Assembly: GCF_025630775.1 (NCBI RefSeq)
Contig: NZ_JAOSZE010000022.1
Coordinates: 62,001 to 126,000, forward strand
DNA from: Actinoplanes sp. KI2
GTDB taxonomy: Bacteria > Actinomycetota > Actinomycetes > Mycobacteriales > Micromonosporaceae
DNA length: 64,000 nucleotides
Reading direction: 5' to 3'
Shown here: piece after piece, positions 46,557-58,119 of the stretch
Layout: each line of letters begins with the position of its first letter
Numbering within the stretch: the first letter of the stretch is position 1
Made by a program: the position numbers and the translations under genes
The notes under the pieces: model-generated
Told to the model about the DNA's origin: nothing
Seen by the model: only the letters and a program-made list of their open reading frames with translations
Databases searched by the model: none

Positions 46557-46568
46557 CAGCCGAGCCTA
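46554..46568 (-). promoter_or_regulatory. Leaderless -10 box for add
   Basis: TAGGCT (46568-46563, minus strand), 6 nt, ATG 46556. Confidence 0.5.
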
Positions 46569-46582
46569 GAGGTCGGAAACGG

Positions 46583-47539
46583 ATGATCGACGCAGCATTG
46601 CCGTACCTGCGGTGCCCGAACTGCGCGCAGCCGCTGACCCGGTCGCAGCAGGCGCTGCGCTGTGCCCGCGGCCACAGCTTCGACCTGGCCAAGCAGGGGT
46701 ACGCCGACCTCAGCGCCGGTCGCCTCCCGCACCATGGCGACTCCGCGCCGATGGTGGCCGACCGCGAGACGTTCCTGGCCGCCGGCCACTACGACTTCAT
46801 CGCGGACGCGCTCGCCGCGGCGGCGCCGAGCGGTTTCCTGGTCGACGCGGGCGTGGGCACCGGTTTCTACCTGGCCCGGGCGCTGGGCGAGACGCCGACC
46901 CCAGCGCCGGGCGAGACGCCGACCCCGGCGCCGGGCGAGACGCCGACCCCAGCGCCGGGCGAGACGCCGACCCGGGCACTGGGCGAGACGCCGACCCCAG
47001 CGCCGGGCGAGACGCCGACCCGGCCACTGGGCGAGACGCCGACCCCGGCGCCGGGCGAGACATCGAGCGGGGTCGGGCTGGACGTGTCCAAGCCAGCGCT
47101 GCGCCGCGCGGCCCGCGCGCACCCGCGGGCGGCGGCGGTGCTGACCGATCTGTGGCGGCCGCTGCCGATCGTGGACGGGTGCGCGGCGGCGGTCCTGAAC
47201 GTGTTTGCCCCGCGCAACGGCGCCGAGTTCCGGCGCGTCCTGCGGCCGGACGGCGTCCTGCTGGTGGTCACGCCGGCCGCCGGGCACCTGCGAGAGCTGG
47301 TCACCGCGTACGGAATGATCGGGGTGGATCCGGACAAGGAACGACGGGTCCGCAGCAGTTTGGACGACTTTTTTCTGCTAAAAACGACAAAGAACTTAAA
47401 AAGCCAAATGAGGCTGAACGCCACCGAGGCTCGCACGCTGATCGGCATGACGCCGAGCGCCCACCACGGCGCCGGCGCACCGACGGAGGACGTCACGGTG
47501 ACCGCCGAGGTCACCTTGAACGTTTATCGCCCGGTTTAG
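46583..47539 (+). CDS. RlmA-type 23S rRNA guanine-N1 methyltransferase with repeat insert
   Basis: 318 residues. The N-terminal zinc knuckle CPNCAQPL ... CARGHSFD is typical of RlmA(I/II), followed by GYADLS, GDSAPMVADRETFLAAGHYDFI and SAM motif I VDAGVGTGFYLARAL. Seven tandem GETPTxxx octapeptides (about residues 102-157) follow at once, then the second strand GVGLDVSKPALRRAAR and NVFAPRNGAEFRRVLRPDG. The insert lies between motif I and the acidic loop that holds the SAM ribose. Family members methylate G745/G748 of 23S rRNA and affect macrolide or tylosin resistance. Activity with this insert is uncertain. Confidence 0.85.
   Translation: MIDAALPYLRCPNCAQPLTRSQQALRCARGHSFDLAKQGYADLSAGRLPHHGDSAPMVADRETFLAAGHYDFIADALAAAAPSGFLVDAGVGTGFYLARALGETPTPAPGETPTPAPGETPTPAPGETPTRALGETPTPAPGETPTRPLGETPTPAPGETSSGVGLDVSKPALRRAARAHPRAAAVLTDLWRPLPIVDGCAAAVLNVFAPRNGAEFRRVLRPDGVLLVVTPAAGHLRELVTAYGMIGVDPDKERRVRSSLDDFFLLKTTKNLKSQMRLNATEARTLIGMTPSAHHGAGAPTEDVTVTAEVTLNVYRPV
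46886..47053. repeat. 24-bp coding minisatellite, 7 units
   Basis: Seven in-frame 24-nt units coding GETPTPAP (five), GETPTRAL and GETPTRPL, then a decayed GETSS. It lies inside the Rossmann fold of the RlmA-type methyltransferase. Confidence 0.95.
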
Positions 47540-48216
47540 ACCGAGAGGTCGACTTCCTCCCACTCCGGGGGCTTGTCGTGATACGGGCCGTGGAAGACGA
47601 TCGCCCACTCGAGCGCCCAGCGCCGCTGCCCGATCGCGTTGCCGTCGATCTCGCCGGGCGGCTGCATCCCGATCCGCTCCGCCTCCTGGAACGCCCAGTC
47701 CAGGCAGTAGTACAGATCGAGCAGGATGGCCGCCTCGATCGGGTCACGCGGCGACATCAGCGACCGGGACCGCCAGCTGCCGAAGGTCTCCCCCGCCGGC
47801 AGGTCGGGCATCTCCGCCATCAACCGGCCCTCGGGTGGCACGGTCGGGTCCAGGTGCCGGCTGAGGCCCAGCAGCCAGGCCAGCGCGAAGACCGCGTCGT
47901 GGTGCAGGACGAACGAGCGGTGGTCGCCCTTGGCCCCGATCACGAACTGCCACTCCGGCGGGGTGACCAGGTCGACCAGGTGCGACCCGAGCAGCCAGCC
48001 CATCGCGAGCTCGGTGGGCATCCCGAAGCACCGGGCCACCACCACGTGCAGCACCGCGGCCCGCGCCTCGATGTCGAACGTCGGGCGCAGCTCGACCGCG
48101 TCGCCGGCCTCCCAGATCAGCGGGAAGCCCGGCGGCGGCAGCGGGAGCCCGAGGCGTTCGACCTCGTCGAGGCTCGCCTCGCGCACCGTGCGAGGGTCGG
48201 GTGCGGCCTTCGTCAT
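47536..48216 (-). CDS. DUF4272-like protein
   Basis: 226 residues, helical, rich in Trp and acidic residues. Blocks such as HHDAVFALAWLLGL, EAAILLDLYYCLDWAFQEAE and GQRRWALEWAIVF resemble DUF4272. Function unknown. It begins 6 nt after the deoA stop, so it is the last gene of the nucleoside operon. Its stop overlaps the convergent RlmA-type gene by 4 bp. Confidence 0.7.
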   Translation of the reverse strand: MTKAAPDPRTVREASLDEVERLGLPLPPPGFPLIWEAGDAVELRPTFDIEARAAVLHVVVARCFGMPTELAMGWLLGSHLVDLVTPPEWQFVIGAKGDHRSFVLHHDAVFALAWLLGLSRHLDPTVPPEGRLMAEMPDLPAGETFGSWRSRSLMSPRDPIEAAILLDLYYCLDWAFQEAERIGMQPPGEIDGNAIGQRRWALEWAIVFHGPYHDKPPEWEEVDLSV

Positions 48217-48222
48217 GGTGCG

Positions 48223-49496
<1,274 letters not shown>

Positions 49497-49500
<4 letters not shown>

Positions 49501-50216
49501 ACCTGCTCCTCGTTCCACTTTGCGGGGATGCCCTCCGGCGGCTCTCCCTCGCCGGCCCACGCCAGCCCACCGGACGCGTCCACCACCACGATCCGCGGCG
49601 TGCGGACCTGTCCCCAAGCGACCGCCTCGGCAGCGGTAGGGAAGTTCGGGCCCTCCTCGAGCACGCCCTTCTCGGCGTCGCCCTCCGAAGGGCTGCCCCC
49701 GGACCGTTCCCAGTACCCGGTCCAGACCGTAGTGCCGCCGGCCAGATCGGGGTGCACGAAGACCGTGCCTCGGCCACGCCACTTGGCGAGGTCCGAGGGC
49801 ACCTCATGACCGAGCGCCGGGCCGTTGACCTTGTCCAGGTCGGCCGGGCCGAACGCGTACGGCAGCAGGTCGTGCACCCGCAGCGGGGCCGGCACCGCCT
49901 CGACCAGACACTCCGGGCCACCGTGCTCGTAGAGCAGCTGCCGGCAGCGCCCACAGGGCATCAGCGGCTCGCCGTTGGCGTCCACGCAGGAGATGGCCAC
50001 CAGCCGGCCGCCGCCGGTCGCGTGCAGCGAGCTGACGAGCCCGCACTCGGCGCAGAGCCCGAGGCCGTAGGACGCGTTCTCCACGTTGCAGCCGACGACC
50101 ACCCGGCCGTCGTCCACCAAGCCCGCCACGCCGACCGGAAAGTCGGAGTAGGGCGCGTACGCGTGCCGCATCGCCTCGATGGCGGCGGCCCGCAGCCCAG
50201 CCCAGTCGATCTCCAT
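49497..50216 (-). CDS. cdd: Cytidine deaminase with C-terminal extension
   Basis: 239 residues from ATG 50216, far above the usual 125-135. Residues 1-135 are a normal Cdd: APYSDFPVGVAGL, CNVENASYGLGLCAECG (Zn ligand Cys55, proton shuttle Glu57), and PCGRCRQ (Cys88, Cys91). Residues 140-239 are extra: GRGTVFVHPDLAGGTTVWTGYW ... FPTAAEAVAWGQVRTPRIVVVDASGGLAWAGEGEPP. I do not recognise this segment. CAGAAT 7 nt upstream suggests a leaderless start; the permease gene ends 28 nt before. Confidence 0.9.
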
Positions 50217-50229
50217 GGAGCCGATTCTG
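50214..50229 (-). promoter_or_regulatory. Leaderless -10 box for cdd
   Basis: CAGAAT (50229-50224, minus strand), 7 nt, ATG 50216. It would allow cdd-deoA expression independent of the transporter. Confidence 0.45.
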
Positions 50230-50244
50230 CCCCATGGCAAATGA

Positions 50245-51522
50245 TCAGCTCTTTACATACGGCACACCGTCGGCGGCGGGCGCCCGGACCCGGCCGACCA
50301 ACCCGGCCACGGCGATGATCGTGGCAATGTACGGCAGCATGTTGAGGAACTGGTTGGGCACCGGACTGCCGGCCACGCTGAGGTAGTACGCCAGCTTCTG
50401 CGAGAACCCGAAGAACAGCGCCGCACCGAGCGCCCCAAACGGCGTCCACCGCCCGAAGATCAGCGCGGCCAGCGCGATGAAGCCGGTGCCGGCGGTCATG
50501 TTCTTGTTGAACGCGCCGGTGGACACCAGCGTGAAGAACGCACCGCCGGCGCCCGCGACCAGGCCGCCGAGCAGCACGTTCAGGTAGCGCAGGCCGCGCA
50601 CCCGGACGCCGACCGTGTCGGCCGCGGTCGGGTGCTCGCCGACCGCCCGGGTACGCAGGCCCCACCGGGTGTTCTTGAGCCCGAAGTGGATCACCGGGAC
50701 CAGGATCAGGGCGAGCCAGACCAGCAGGTTGGCGTGGAACAGCACCGGGCCGATGACCGGGATGTCACCGAGGCCGGGGATCTTCCACTCGGGCATCTTC
50801 GGCGGCTGGTTGTACTTGAGCGCGTTCGGCTGCATCAGCCGCTCGTAGAGGAAGCCGGTGATGCCGAGCGCGAGCAGGTTGAGCACGATGCCGACCACGA
50901 CCTGGTCGACCAGGTAGCGGATGGCCAGCACGGCCAGCATCGCGGCGATGATGAGACCGCCGACCATGGCGCTGACCAGGCCGGCCCAGACGCTGGTGGC
51001 GAGGGTGCCGACCAGGGCCGCGCCGAACGCGCCCATCAGGAACTGGCCCTCGATCGCCACGTTGACCACGCCGGAGCGCTCGCCGAGCACGCCGGCCAGG
51101 GCGCCCAGGATGAGCGGCAGAGCGTACTCGAGGCTGCCGTCCAGGGTGTCGACCAGCGGCATGAACTTGCCGGCCACCTGCCAGCACAGGAACGACAGCA
51201 CGAAGGACAGGATGCCGAGGCTGAGCAGCAGCGTCTGCCAGCGGCGGGACTTGCCGATCAGCATGACCACGCCGAGTGCCAGGGTGATCAGGCCGAACAC
51301 GATCGTGCCGACCTGCCCGTTGATCGAGATGGCGGCGCCGCCGGCGTCCGCGCTGATCGTGAACCGGGCGGTCTTCGACTCGGCGAGCGAGCCGAAGACG
51401 AACGTCGCGATCAGGCCGATGATCGTGATGCCGGCGCCGAGCCGCCGGTCCCGGTTCCAGAAGGGCTCCGGGGCGTCGACCACGGTCGCGTCTTCCAAGG
51501 TTGCCGTCGACACGCGGCTCAC
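50245..51522 (-). CDS. Nucleoside ABC transporter permease (BPD_transp_2 type), second subunit
   Basis: 425 residues with about ten membrane helices. It has the branched-chain/BMP-type permease core (LPLILGALAGVLGERSGVVNVAIEGQFLMGAF ... NTRWGLRTRAVGEHPTAADTVGVRVRGLRYLNVLLGG). An N-terminal extra hydrophobic region precedes it. It overlaps the preceding permease gene by 4 nt. With the BMP lipoprotein and ATPase it forms a NupNOPQ/YufNOPQ-like importer, and the adjacent cdd and deoA indicate nucleoside substrates. Confidence 0.92.
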   Translation of the reverse strand: MSRVSTATLEDATVVDAPEPFWNRDRRLGAGITIIGLIATFVFGSLAESKTARFTISADAGGAAISINGQVGTIVFGLITLALGVVMLIGKSRRWQTLLLSLGILSFVLSFLCWQVAGKFMPLVDTLDGSLEYALPLILGALAGVLGERSGVVNVAIEGQFLMGAFGAALVGTLATSVWAGLVSAMVGGLIIAAMLAVLAIRYLVDQVVVGIVLNLLALGITGFLYERLMQPNALKYNQPPKMPEWKIPGLGDIPVIGPVLFHANLLVWLALILVPVIHFGLKNTRWGLRTRAVGEHPTAADTVGVRVRGLRYLNVLLGGLVAGAGGAFFTLVSTGAFNKNMTAGTGFIALAALIFGRWTPFGALGAALFFGFSQKLAYYLSVAGSPVPNQFLNMLPYIATIIAVAGLVGRVRAPAADGVPYVKS

Positions 51523-52780
51523 CAGCCCTTAGCCATCGAGGTACCGAGCCGTGCGGAGCGAGCGGCGCGGAGGTGGAAGATCGCCTTCACCAGGGCGGGG
51601 GCGGCGATGAAGATGACGATCAGTGCCTGGAGCACGGTGACCAGTTGGAGCGAGATGCCCAGGTCGACCTGCATCAGGTTGCCGCCGGCCCGCAGCGCGC
51701 CGTACAGGATCGCGGCGAGCAGCGTGCCCCACGGTTTGTTGCGGCCGAGCAGCGCGACCAGCAGGCCGTCGAAGCCGATGGTGCCGGCCACCTGGTCGGT
51801 GAGCTTGTCGGCGGTGCCCAGCACCTGAACCGCGCCACCGAGGCCGGCCAGGCCGCCGGCGACGACCATGAGCAGGGTGTACGTCTTGGCCACGCTCATG
51901 CCCGCGGTCTTGGCGGCCGGCGGGTTGACGCCCACCGCGCGCAGTTCGAAGCCGAACGACGACCGGTTGATCAGCCAGGCGACCCCGGCCGTGACCAGCA
52001 CCGCGAGCACGATGCCCAGGTGCACCCGCAGCGGCGCGGGCAGTGCCGGCAGCACGGCCGAGTCGTGGATCGCCTTGCTGATCGCGTCGCTGCGTTTCGG
52101 GTCGTGGACGCCCTTCTGCTCGATCAGCCAGCTCAGCAGCAGCGCGGCGGTGTAGTTGAGCATGATCGTCGTGATCACCTCGTGCGCGCCGGTCCGCGCC
52201 TTGAGCAGGCCGGGCAGGAAACCCCAGAGCGCGCCGCCGAGCGCGCCGAACAGCAGCGCCACGATCAGGTGGATGCCCGGCGGCAGGCTGAACGCGAAGC
52301 CCGCCACCGCGCCGAGGATGCAGCCGATCACCGCCTGGCCCTGGCCGCCGATGTTGAACAGGCCGCCGCGGAAGGCGATCGCCACCGAGAGGCCGGTGAA
52401 GACCAGCGGGGTTGCGTAGGTCAGGGTCTCGGAGATCGGCCCGAGTGCGGCCTGCCAGGTCCCGGTGCCGTTGAGCCACGCCTCGACCGCGGCCGGGTCG
52501 AAGATCGAGCCCTTGAACAGGTCGGCGTACGCCTGACTGACCAGGTCCCAGCTGGCGTTGAGCGCGTCGCCGGGCCGGGCGGTGAAGTAGGAGAACTTCG
52601 CCAGCACCTCGGAGTCCGAGATGACGATCAGCACGGCGCCGATGACCAGGGCCAGGAAGATCGACAGGAATGTGACCGTGAAGGTGTTCGCCGACCAGAG
52701 GTTCTTGAGGAAGAGACTCAGGAACGAGTCCTTCTTCTCGGGCGGCGCCGGCTTGGCGGGCGTCTCCGCGACGTCGGTGC

Positions 52781-52784
<4 letters not shown>
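51519..52784 (-). CDS. Nucleoside ABC transporter permease, first subunit
   Basis: 421 residues. A cytoplasmic N-terminal segment and one helix (TFLSIFLALVIGAVLIV) lead to the BPD_transp_2 core: ATPLVFTGLSVAIAFRGGLFNIGGQGQAVIG ... GAHEVITTIMLNYTAALLLSWLI ... SSFGFELRAVGVNPPAAKTAGMSV. It overlaps the ATPase gene at its start and the next permease at its end, each by 4 nt. Typical YufP/NupP-like subunit. Confidence 0.92.
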
Positions 52785-54340
<1,556 letters not shown>

Positions 54341-54389
54341 CGGAATCTCCTGCCCTCTTACTCCTGGTGGTGCAACGGGAACCGCCGCG

Positions 54390-54414
54390 CGGCTGCGAGG
54401 GATTCTCGCAGCCG
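54390..54414. terminator. Intercistronic hairpin between BMP gene and ATPase
   Basis: CGGCTGCGAG (54390-54399) and CTCGCAGCCG (54405-54414): 10 perfect pairs, 5-nt loop. It lies 31 nt after the lipoprotein stop. Such hairpins usually set binding-protein mRNA in excess over transporter mRNA. Confidence 0.8.
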
Positions 54415-54445
54415 AGCGGCGGCCTGGATGTTACCTACTGCCGAC

Positions 54446-55540
54446 TCACTTGGGGGCGTTCGGCGACTCGACCTTGACCTTGCCCGAGATGATGTCCGCC
54501 TTCAGCTTCTCGACCTCGGACTTGAGCCCGGCGTCGACCTTGCTGTCGAACTGGTTGTACGGCGCCAGCTGGACGCCGTTGTTCTCCAGCGTGCCCAGGT
54601 AGCCCGGGGTCGCGGCGAGCGGCTGGCCGCTGGCGCCGGTGACGACCGCCTTCTGCACGGCGTCGGTGATGTTCTTGACGACGGTGCTCAGGAAGACGTT
54701 GCAGTACTGCGCGGCGCTCTTGCAGCCGTCCTGGTCGACCCAGATGATCGAGACCTTGCCGCCGGAGCCCTGGGCCACCTCGGCCGCGCCGAGGCCGGTG
54801 CCGCCGGCGACCGGCAGAATGACGTCAGCGCCCTGGCCGACCTGCGTGTTGGCCAGCGCCTTGCCCTTGGCCGGGTTGGCGAAGTCGTCGGTGAAGCTGC
54901 CGGTCTGCTTGGCCTTGTCCCAGCCGAGGACCTTGACGCTCTTGCCCTTGGCCTGGTTGTAGTACGCCACGCCGTCGACGAACCCGTCCATGAAGACGGT
55001 GACCGGCGGGATCTTCTTGCCGCCGAAGGTCGCGACGGTGCCCGACTTCGAGTAGCCCGCGGCCAGGTAGCCGGCGAGGAACGCGGCCTGGTCGGTGGCG
55101 AACTGCATCGGGTAGACGTTCGGACCGGTGCTGCCCGAGTCGACGATCGCGAACTGCGAGCTCGTGTTCTCGTCCGACACCTTCTTGGTGGCGTCGCCCA
55201 TGAGGCCGCCGACCGAGAGGATGAAGTTGCACTTCTTGGTGACGAAGCCGCGCAGGTTGGGCTCGTAGTCGGCCTCGGCGGTCGACGCCACGTAGCTCGG
55301 GTCGACGTTGGCGGCCTGGGTCTTGGCGGCCTGCATACCGGCCCACGCGGAAGCGTTGAACGACTTGTCGTCGATGCCGCCGGTGTCGGTCACCATGCAG
55401 GCCTTATATGCGGCGGCGGCGGCCGTGCTGGCGCCACCGCTGGGGGTCTCGTCCGGGGCCTTGCCACAAGCGGCGGCAGTGAGCGTCAGCCCACCCACCG
55501 CGAGAACCGCAAGGATCCGCTTCCCACGTACTGGGCGCAA
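54446..55540 (-). CDS. BMP-family substrate-binding lipoprotein (nucleoside)
   Basis: 364 residues from TTG 55540, preceded by AAGGAGGG; GTG 55561 is in frame but lacks that spacing. The signal peptide ends LTAAACGKAP, a lipoprotein site. The mature protein has the BMP pattern ACMVTDTGGIDDKSFNASAWAGMQAA ... FILSVGGLMGDATKKV ... QAAFLAGYLAAGYSKSG ... KIPPVTVFMDGFVDGVAYYNQ ... ADVILPVAGGTGLGA. BMP proteins (PnrA, BmpA) bind purine or pyrimidine nucleosides. It is the first gene of the importer operon. Confidence 0.92.
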   Translation of the reverse strand: MRPVRGKRILAVLAVGGLTLTAAACGKAPDETPSGGASTAAAAAYKACMVTDTGGIDDKSFNASAWAGMQAAKTQAANVDPSYVASTAEADYEPNLRGFVTKKCNFILSVGGLMGDATKKVSDENTSSQFAIVDSGSTGPNVYPMQFATDQAAFLAGYLAAGYSKSGTVATFGGKKIPPVTVFMDGFVDGVAYYNQAKGKSVKVLGWDKAKQTGSFTDDFANPAKGKALANTQVGQGADVILPVAGGTGLGAAEVAQGSGGKVSIIWVDQDGCKSAAQYCNVFLSTVVKNITDAVQKAVVTGASGQPLAATPGYLGTLENNGVQLAPYNQFDSKVDAGLKSEVEKLKADIISGKVKVESPNAPK

Positions 55541-55706
55541 GACGCCCTCCTTCCCACGCACACCGACACGCGTCGGTGAGTCTTCAAGTTGGGGAGCGTA
55601 GCCGCAGGCCAGAATGGTGGCGGAGGTTTGCCCCGGACTGTTGGCGCACCGTTATATGGCCGCAACCGTAGATCACTTTGAACGGCAGTTTAGGTCGATC
55701 TGACCA

Positions 55707-55726
55707 GCAATTTGCCGGTCAATTGC
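55707..55726. promoter_or_regulatory. Inverted repeat upstream of the BMP operon
   Basis: GCAATT-n8-AATTGC lies about 165 nt upstream of the lipoprotein start, in an AT-richer stretch. A TATAAC box follows on the minus strand at about 55657-55652. Candidate regulator site and promoter for the nucleoside operon. Confidence 0.45.
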
Positions 55727-55737
55727 GTAACATGCCG

Positions 55738-56010
55738 TTAATCTTGCGGCCCGGAAACGCCCGTGACCACGGATTCTTCGGCCGTCCGGCGAGTCGCCAG
55801 CCAGGCGCGGACGCCCAGCACGCCGACCGTCGTGCCGATCGCCAGCGACGCCGCGATCAGCACCGCGTGCACGATCAGGAACGAGGTCGGCCGCCCGTCG
55901 GCGAACGAGCGGTCGTCCTTGTAGATCGCCAGCCCGAACCGGGGCCAGATCACCCAGGTCCAGACCCCGACCGCCGTCAGGAAGACCGCCCACCGCCGCG
56001 AAAGCACCAT
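55738..56010 (-). CDS. SCO4848-family small membrane protein
   Basis: 90 residues, two membrane helices (about 8-24 and 45-70). VLSRRWAVFLTAVGVWTWVIWPRFG ... DRSFADGRPTSFLIVHAVL fits the conserved actinobacterial SCO4848 family as I remember it. Function unknown. In Streptomyces it lies near cell-wall and respiratory genes. Confidence 0.82.
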   Translation of the reverse strand: MVLSRRWAVFLTAVGVWTWVIWPRFGLAIYKDDRSFADGRPTSFLIVHAVLIAASLAIGTTVGVLGVRAWLATRRTAEESVVTGVSGPQD

Positions 56011-56022
56011 CCGTCCACTATC

Positions 56023-57036
56023 TCAATGCGCGCCGGCCAGCTCCGGGGCGGCCTCGACCGGCACCACCTCGGTCCGGCCCGCGATCCGGTCGCGGCCGAT
56101 CAACACCAGGATCAAACCCCCGATGGCGTACGCGCTGAGCACGGTCACCGCGAGGCGCCCACCGTGCCCGTCGAAGTAGGCCGCCGACCGCAACAGCGTC
56201 CCGCCGGCCCCGATCGGCAGCCACTGCCCGACCGCGCCCCACGGCTGGGGCAGCAGTTCGGGAGCCGCGGCGATGCCGGAGAGCGCGTTGCCGACCAGGA
56301 ACATCACCACCGCCCCGAGCGCCAGACCGGCCCGGCCGGCCAGCGCGGCGAGCCCGGTCATCGCCGCCGAGACGGCCAGCGCGAACAGCCCGAGCGAACC
56401 GGCCACGGCGAGGTAGTGGTCGGGCAGGATGCCCAGCCACTCGACCTGCACGGCGGCCCCGGCCAGGCCGGCCAGCGCGCCGAAGGTGACCAGCGCGGCG
56501 AGCCGGGCGCCCCGGCGCGGCACCAGGAAGTAGACCAGCACGCCGGCGAGCAGGCTGGTGATGGCCAGCGGCAGGAAGCCGGCCCCGAACCCGGCGCCGA
56601 GCGGGTCGTCCGGATCGACCGGAACGACGTCGCGCACAGGCACTGTGCCGCCGCCCGAGCCTGGACTACCGGTCGGCGGGGCCGTCGCGCCGAGGCCGGC
56701 CGCGGCCTGGGTGAGCAGCCGCGCCACGGTCGGGCTGGCGGCGGAGGCGACGTGCACCTCGGGCCCGGAGGCGGTGACCACGATCGCCCCGTACACCGCC
56801 CGGTCTTTGATCTTGAGGTCGGCGGCCGCCGGATCGGCCACCTGGGTGATCTCGAAGGCCCCCGGGTGCTGGGCCTCGAGCTGAGCGGCCAGCTGCGGCG
56901 GACCGGCCACCGCGAGCGGCAGGTCGCGCGGCGCCAGATTGGCGGCGGGCGCGGCGAACAGCGGAATGAGCAGGGCCTGCCCGGCGACCACCGCGATCGC
57001 GATGAGCACGCCCAGGGTCAGCGGCTTGGGACGCAT
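56023..57036 (-). CDS. Multi-pass membrane protein, ABC-2/YhgE-like
   Basis: 337 residues. One N-terminal helix (about 8-30) is followed by an extracytoplasmic domain of about 130 residues, then five to six helices (from about 155 to 320). This 1+5 topology recalls YhgE/Pip and DUF3533-type ABC-2 membrane proteins. The ATG follows AGGAGAG. It is divergent from a TetR gene with two shared operator-like palindromes, so it is probably induced when TetR binds its ligand. An efflux role is inferred. Confidence 0.8.
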   Translation of the reverse strand: MRPKPLTLGVLIAIAVVAGQALLIPLFAAPAANLAPRDLPLAVAGPPQLAAQLEAQHPGAFEITQVADPAAADLKIKDRAVYGAIVVTASGPEVHVASAASPTVARLLTQAAAGLGATAPPTGSPGSGGGTVPVRDVVPVDPDDPLGAGFGAGFLPLAITSLLAGVLVYFLVPRRGARLAALVTFGALAGLAGAAVQVEWLGILPDHYLAVAGSLGLFALAVSAAMTGLAALAGRAGLALGAVVMFLVGNALSGIAAAPELLPQPWGAVGQWLPIGAGGTLLRSAAYFDGHGGRLAVTVLSAYAIGGLILVLIGRDRIAGRTEVVPVEAAPELAGAH

Positions 57037-57050
57037 CTCGACTCTCCTAA

Positions 57051-57064
57051 AACGAATGCTCGTT
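57051..57064. promoter_or_regulatory. TetR operator-like palindrome, site 1
   Basis: AACGA-ATGC-TCGTT, 14 nt upstream of the membrane protein start. The same arms occur in site 2 at 57108-57121. Confidence 0.75.
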
Positions 57065-57107
57065 CTTTATGCGCCCAGCATGAACCCACCCACGAGATCG
57101 AGTCAAG

Positions 57108-57121
57108 AACGAGCGTTCGTT
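57108..57121. promoter_or_regulatory. TetR operator-like palindrome, site 2
   Basis: AACGA-GCGT-TCGTT lies between the putative -35 area and the TACAAT -10 box of the tetR gene, a classic autorepression position. Centre-to-centre distance to site 1 is 57 bp. Confidence 0.78.
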
Positions 57122-57122
57122 T

Positions 57123-57138
57123 TACAATGAGGGGCGTG
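57123..57138 (+). promoter_or_regulatory. Leaderless -10 box for tetR
   Basis: TACAAT (57123-57128), 7 nt, GTG 57136. The near-consensus -10 makes the in-frame ATG 57127 an unlikely start because it lies inside the box. Confidence 0.6.
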
Positions 57139-57723
57139 CCACGCGTCTCCGAGGAACACCTCACCGCCCGCCGCGAGCAGATCCTGGCCGCCGCCCGGGT
57201 CTGCTTCCTGAGCAAGGGCCTGCACACCACGTCCATGCAGGATCTGATCCAGGAGGCCGGCCTGTCGGTGGGCGCGGTCTACCGGTACTTCAAGTCGAAA
57301 AACGAGATCATCGCGGCCATCGCGGAAACCGTGGTGGGCGGCGTCCAGCAGCACATCGACGAGGTCGCGGGCCGCCGACTGCCGCTGCTCGACTCGCTGT
57401 CGCTGATCCTCGGGTTCGTCGAGGCCGAGTTGGGCCCGGGCGGCATGCTGCCGATCGCGCTGCAGGTCTGGGCAGAGGCCACGCTCGACCCGGCGATCGG
57501 CGCGATCGTCAAGGAGCGGTACGAGTCGCTGCGCGCGAGCATGCGGGTGCTGGTCGCGCACGCGGTCGAGAGCGGCGAGCTCCCGCCGGCGACGGACGTC
57601 GACGCCACCACCGCGGTCTGCTACGGGTTCCTGCCGGGCTATGCGCTGCAACGCCTGCTCACCGGCGTCCCCGACAAGGAGACCTACCTGATCGGCGTGC
57701 GCACGCTGCTCGACCGCCGCTAA
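57136..57723 (+). CDS. TetR-family regulator
   Basis: 195 residues from GTG 57136. The HTH reads REQILAAARVCFLSKGLHTTSMQDLIQEAGLSVGAVYRYFKSKNEII, a model TetR N-terminus. The helical C-terminal domain is of the TetR_C_6-like type (ALQVWAEATLDPAIGAIVKERYESL). Two palindromes with AACGA/TCGTT arms in the 99-bp divergent promoter region point to control of itself and of the membrane protein at 56023-57036. Its 3' end overlaps the next gene by 4 bp. Confidence 0.9.
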   Translation: MPRVSEEHLTARREQILAAARVCFLSKGLHTTSMQDLIQEAGLSVGAVYRYFKSKNEIIAAIAETVVGGVQQHIDEVAGRRLPLLDSLSLILGFVEAELGPGGMLPIALQVWAEATLDPAIGAIVKERYESLRASMRVLVAHAVESGELPPATDVDATTAVCYGFLPGYALQRLLTGVPDKETYLIGVRTLLDRR

Positions 57724-58112
57724 CCGACCAGCCTCGCGGCGATCCGGGCCCAGCCGGCCCGGACCTCGGCCTCGGTCGGGGCGCGCCCGCGACGTACCCG
57801 GCGGGTCTCGTAGTCGTCGTCGCCGGCGCCGGACGGCGCGCCCACCGGCTCGTCCGCCGCGGCCCGGGCCAGTTCGATCTCGTCGCGGATCGCCTCGGCG
57901 TCCGGCCGGGGCAGCAGCGGCTCGACCACCGCCATCAGGTCCTCGTCGGCCACCACGGCCTGGGCAAGCGCGAGGGCGTGCGCCCGCTCGTAGGGCCCGC
58001 AGACGATCGGCTCCCAGTCCTCCTCGTCGCCCAGCGAGCCGATCGTGATGACCCAGGGGAGGTCGGCCACCGGCGAGTCGGCCGGCAGGTCGAGTGTGAG
58101 GAGTGTGCCCAC
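57720..58112 (-). CDS. Conserved hypothetical acidic protein
   Basis: 130 residues, no signal or membrane segment. The N-terminal part (WVITIGSLGDEEDWEPIVCGPYERAHALALAQAVVADE) looks structured; the C-terminal part is charged (DDDYETRRVRRGRAPTEAEVRAGWARIAARL). I do not recognise a function. It starts 7 nt after the BrkB gene and is probably its operon partner. Confidence 0.75.
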   Translation of the reverse strand: MGTLLTLDLPADSPVADLPWVITIGSLGDEEDWEPIVCGPYERAHALALAQAVVADEDLMAVVEPLLPRPDAEAIRDEIELARAAADEPVGAPSGAGDDDYETRRVRRGRAPTEAEVRAGWARIAARLVG

Positions 58113-58119
58113 GGGGACA

